Of a DNA stretch of 64,000 bases, positions 61,949 through 64,000 are shown in pieces. The position numbers and the translations under genes are program-made. Under the pieces are notes generated by a model, which saw nothing but the letters and a program-made list of their open reading frames with translations, was not told the origin of the DNA and did no database searches. Origin of the DNA: Caballeronia sp. (GTDB lineage: Bacteria > Pseudomonadota > Gammaproteobacteria > Burkholderiales > Burkholderiaceae); the NCBI RefSeq assembly GCF_028292365.1, contig NZ_JAQGMM010000283.1, forward strand, positions 1-64,000, given 5' to 3'. How positions within the stretch are numbered: the stretch's first letter is position 1; each line of letters opens with the position of its first letter.

Positions 61949-64000
61949 TTATGCTTCGCCGTCCTCGTGGAACATCTTCAGGTCCTGTGCCTGTGTGCCG
62001 GTGAATACCCGTACTGTCTTCCCTTCGGCGTCGGTAATGCCGCGCGCCAGGACTTGACCGCCATTTCCCTCGATGCGGTAAGGCGCGAGCGGCATCACAT
62101 TGCCGCTGGCTTCATCCTTCAGGATGAACTGCTGGTCGTTCGACACGCTTTTCGGCAAGGCCGGTGGCTGGCCGTCATATTGGGTGGGTCCCGAAAAGGC
62201 GTGATTCGATCCTTTGATGTCGACTTCGCCCGGTGCGTGGATTTGAATATTTCCGCCGCTTATCCTGACGTAAGCGCCGCCAGACGTGAGCAGGATTTCT
62301 TTCTCCGCGCTCAACTCGATGGCATCCGTTGAAGATGAAATCTTGATCCCTTTGCTTGCAAGCAGATCGATACCGTCGGTCTGGGCCTGTATCTCCAGCT
62401 TGCCGCGCGCCGCGATCAGTTTCATGCCCAGCTTGTACGCGAACAAGCTGATTTTATCGACTGCGTTTGCAACAAGGCTCTTGCCGACGGCGATGTTAAT
62501 GTCGCTATTCGCGGACATCGTCACGTTCTCGCCAGCATGTATATGGACGCTGGCCGGTGTAGTTATCCCCACCCCTTTGGGCGATGCAATAAGCAAGACC
62601 GGATCGCTGAATCCATTTGCCTGACCGGCCCCTCCCGAAGACTCCTGGCCTTGACCGGCGGCACTTGAGGACCCGCCACCGTAGCCGGTTTGCGTCGCGT
62701 CAGTGAATGCCTTCAGCGAGTCGATTGCCTGCATATCGGCTGCGCCGTGTTGCTTCGCTGTACCGGCGGTTGCGCTCAACAACTGCTGCCCCGCCGAGAG
62801 CTGGCCACGCGCTTCGCGTACGTCGAGCTGATCGCTGCCCGCCGCAGGACGACCGAAGGTACTGATGTACAGACCCTGTTGCGCCCGGATAGCACCATAT
62901 GCGTCAGTGGCCATTTCGAAGCCAGTTCCCCTGAACTGACCTCGCTGGTTGTCGCGCTGCGCCACGATATAGCCGAGGTTCAGTTGTGCGCCTGCTTGCG
63001 TGCTGTAAAGCTGGATGCGGTTTTGCCCGGTCGAGTCGTCGAGCACGAGTTGGTTATATCCAGAACCTTTGTGTTCCTTCGATTTGTAGCCAGACATTTG
63101 TCCCTGGCTGTGCCACTGGGGAGTACACGCACTGTTGTAGACACGCCCTGTGACCAGTGGTCTGTCGGGATCGCCATCCAGATAAGTGATCACGACCTCC
63201 TGGCCAATGCGAGGAACAAATACCCCGCCCCAGTTTTCACCGGCGTTTGGATAAGAGACGCGCATCCAGCACGACGCCTTTTCGTCGCCGCTGTTCAACC
63301 TGTCCCAGTGCATGCGCACCTTCACCCGGTTCAGTTGATCGGTGAATACTTCTTCGCCCGAGGGTCCGACAACGGTCGCGGTTTGCGTCGGCATAACCGG
63401 CTTGTGGTGATCGAAGGGACTGCGAAAAGGTACGGTGCGGCGTTGCACCTCCACCATGGTCATGAAGAAACCAGTGCTGCCGTCGGCCGCCTTGGTCGTC
63501 ACCGTTTGATAGGTGGATTCGAAGCTTGCACGCACGGAGTCGACCTTCGATTTGAGACTGTGCGGAAAGTCGACGGCGCCACCTGACACCGGCAAGTTGT
63601 TCTCGATGACCCATTCCACCGCGAGTATGGCGAACTGTCTCTCCTGAGCATTGCTGCCCTCGTGGTCAGGATGATCCGACAGTTCGAACCACTGGCCAGG
63701 CTCGGCCCCACGTACCGCGCCTACGCCATGGAAGCGTTTGGCACGGGACTCCCATTCTTCCACACGCACTTTGGATAGCGTATCGCCGCGGTCCTGCTCG
63801 CGATACGTGTATGCCCCGGAATACTCGTAGACCTCAGCCTGCGATGGCAGCGATCCCTGATTACCGACCGTCGGAATGTTCGTACTCTTCGCGTTGCGCG
63901 GCGTTTTGTAGTCATAGGTGCTGGTGACAACAGACGTACTTTGCAGTGTTCTCGTGCCTGACCATTGCACGAAGGCGTCGATTTCGCTGTTGGGGCCCCC
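61949..64000 (-). CDS. vgrG: T6SS spike protein VgrG (TssI), 5' end outside window
   Basis: The frame stays open to the right edge, so the gene continues beyond the window; the track's M at 63970 is an internal GTG. The visible 683 codons include the gp27/gp5-like core ('RYR'-type 'VEEWESRAKRFHGVGAVRGAEP', 'VVGPSGEEVFTDQLNRVKVR', 'MHWDRLNSGDEKASCWMRVS', 'EVVITYLDGDPDRPLVTGRV') and a DUF2345 beta-helix tail, ending in a short domain with an 'FTGTQAQDLKMFHEDGEA' end. VgrG trimers form the puncturing spike and carry cargo. First gene of the island visible here. Confidence 0.92.
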   Translation of the reverse strand, partial: GGPNSEIDAFVQWSGTRTLQSTSVVTSTYDYKTPRNAKSTNIPTVGNQGSLPSQAEVYEYSGAYTYREQDRGDTLSKVRVEEWESRAKRFHGVGAVRGAEPGQWFELSDHPDHEGSNAQERQFAILAVEWVIENNLPVSGGAVDFPHSLKSKVDSVRASFESTYQTVTTKAADGSTGFFMTMVEVQRRTVPFRSPFDHHKPVMPTQTATVVGPSGEEVFTDQLNRVKVRMHWDRLNSGDEKASCWMRVSYPNAGENWGGVFVPRIGQEVVITYLDGDPDRPLVTGRVYNSACTPQWHSQGQMSGYKSKEHKGSGYNQLVLDDSTGQNRIQLYSTQAGAQLNLGYIVAQRDNQRGQFRGTGFEMATDAYGAIRAQQGLYISTFGRPAAGSDQLDVREARGQLSAGQQLLSATAGTAKQHGAADMQAIDSLKAFTDATQTGYGGGSSSAAGQGQESSGGAGQANGFSDPVLLIASPKGVGITTPASVHIHAGENVTMSANSDINIAVGKSLVANAVDKISLFAYKLGMKLIAARGKLEIQAQTDGIDLLASKGIKISSSTDAIELSAEKEILLTSGGAYVRISGGNIQIHAPGEVDIKGSNHAFSGPTQYDGQPPALPKSVSNDQQFILKDEASGNVMPLAPYRIEGNGGQVLARGITDAEGKTVRVFTGTQAQDLKMFHEDGEA

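Noticed and set aside
62690-63586. 298-codon plus-strand ORF
   Set aside because: Antisense shadow of vgrG.

Overview
The window reads as a chromosomal or chromid segment from a high-GC betaproteobacterium of the Burkholderiaceae, most like Paraburkholderia or Caballeronia. The evidence is codon use, a DUF4148 secreted protein, many LysR regulators next to small redox enzymes, AAHS-type aromatic acid transporters and a Burkholderia-style type VI secretion (T6SS) VgrG island. I cannot fix the genus from this sequence. There are no rRNA or tRNA genes, no CRISPR array, and no recognisable transposase or integrase.

Layout. 0-5 kb: an RND efflux operon read leftward (permease, adaptor, outer-membrane factor cut by the window edge). 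5-9.5 kb: a DUF4148 protein, glycerol uptake genes (glpK then glpF, leftward) and a small secreted protein. 9.5-20.7 kb: ordinary accessory metabolism, with a Bcr/CflA exporter, a DUF899 protein, a Tat-exported NHL-repeat protein, an AAHS transporter, two short-chain dehydrogenases (one without the catalytic Tyr/Lys), an Old Yellow Enzyme, a SnoaL-like protein and two LysR regulators. 20.7-25.3 kb: a ClC channel, a slipin-NfeD pair and a frameshifted His-rich secreted protein.

25.4-37.2 kb is the most unusual stretch. It is gene-sparse and rich in small secreted or lipoprotein genes. It holds an HD-GYP c-di-GMP phosphodiesterase, an orphan flagellar L-ring protein (FlgH) and an orphan flagellar master regulator (FlhC), with no other flagellar gene. 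It also has two paralogous small cytoplasmic proteins, a tiny lipoprotein overlapping one of them, and two diverged copies of a roughly 90-bp leader upstream of the HD-GYP and FlgH genes. This may be a c-di-GMP or envelope-linked module that borrowed flagellar parts.

37.2-43.6 kb is a compact putative catabolic operon: a divergent LysR, an HpcH/HpaI aldolase, a LigI/PDC-hydrolase-like amidohydrolase, a 383-aa protein of unknown function, an AAHS transporter and a predicted beta-propeller protein with EAR/EPTP-like repeats whose start overlaps the transporter. The substrate is unknown. 43.8-51 kb carries several decayed genes (an esterase with a large internal deletion, a ferredoxin reductase without its [2Fe-2S] domain, an FMN reductase fragment) beside a GNAT acetyltransferase, a DUF4410 lipoprotein, a VOC protein, a LysR, a urea transporter and a TetR regulator with a clear palindromic operator.

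51.4-55 kb: an AT-rich leader, an exported catalase followed by an ankyrin lipoprotein (katB-ankB arrangement), and a PmtA-like methyltransferase. 55.1-64 kb: a leftward T6SS effector island in transcription order: VgrG (cut by the window edge), a 695-aa candidate effector of unknown type, an SUMF1-like protein, a DUF3592 membrane protein, PAAR, a DUF4123 adaptor, a small accessory protein, a Tox-REase-5-like nuclease toxin and an Imm52-like immunity protein. The last genes overlap at stop/start codons, which suggests tight co-translation.
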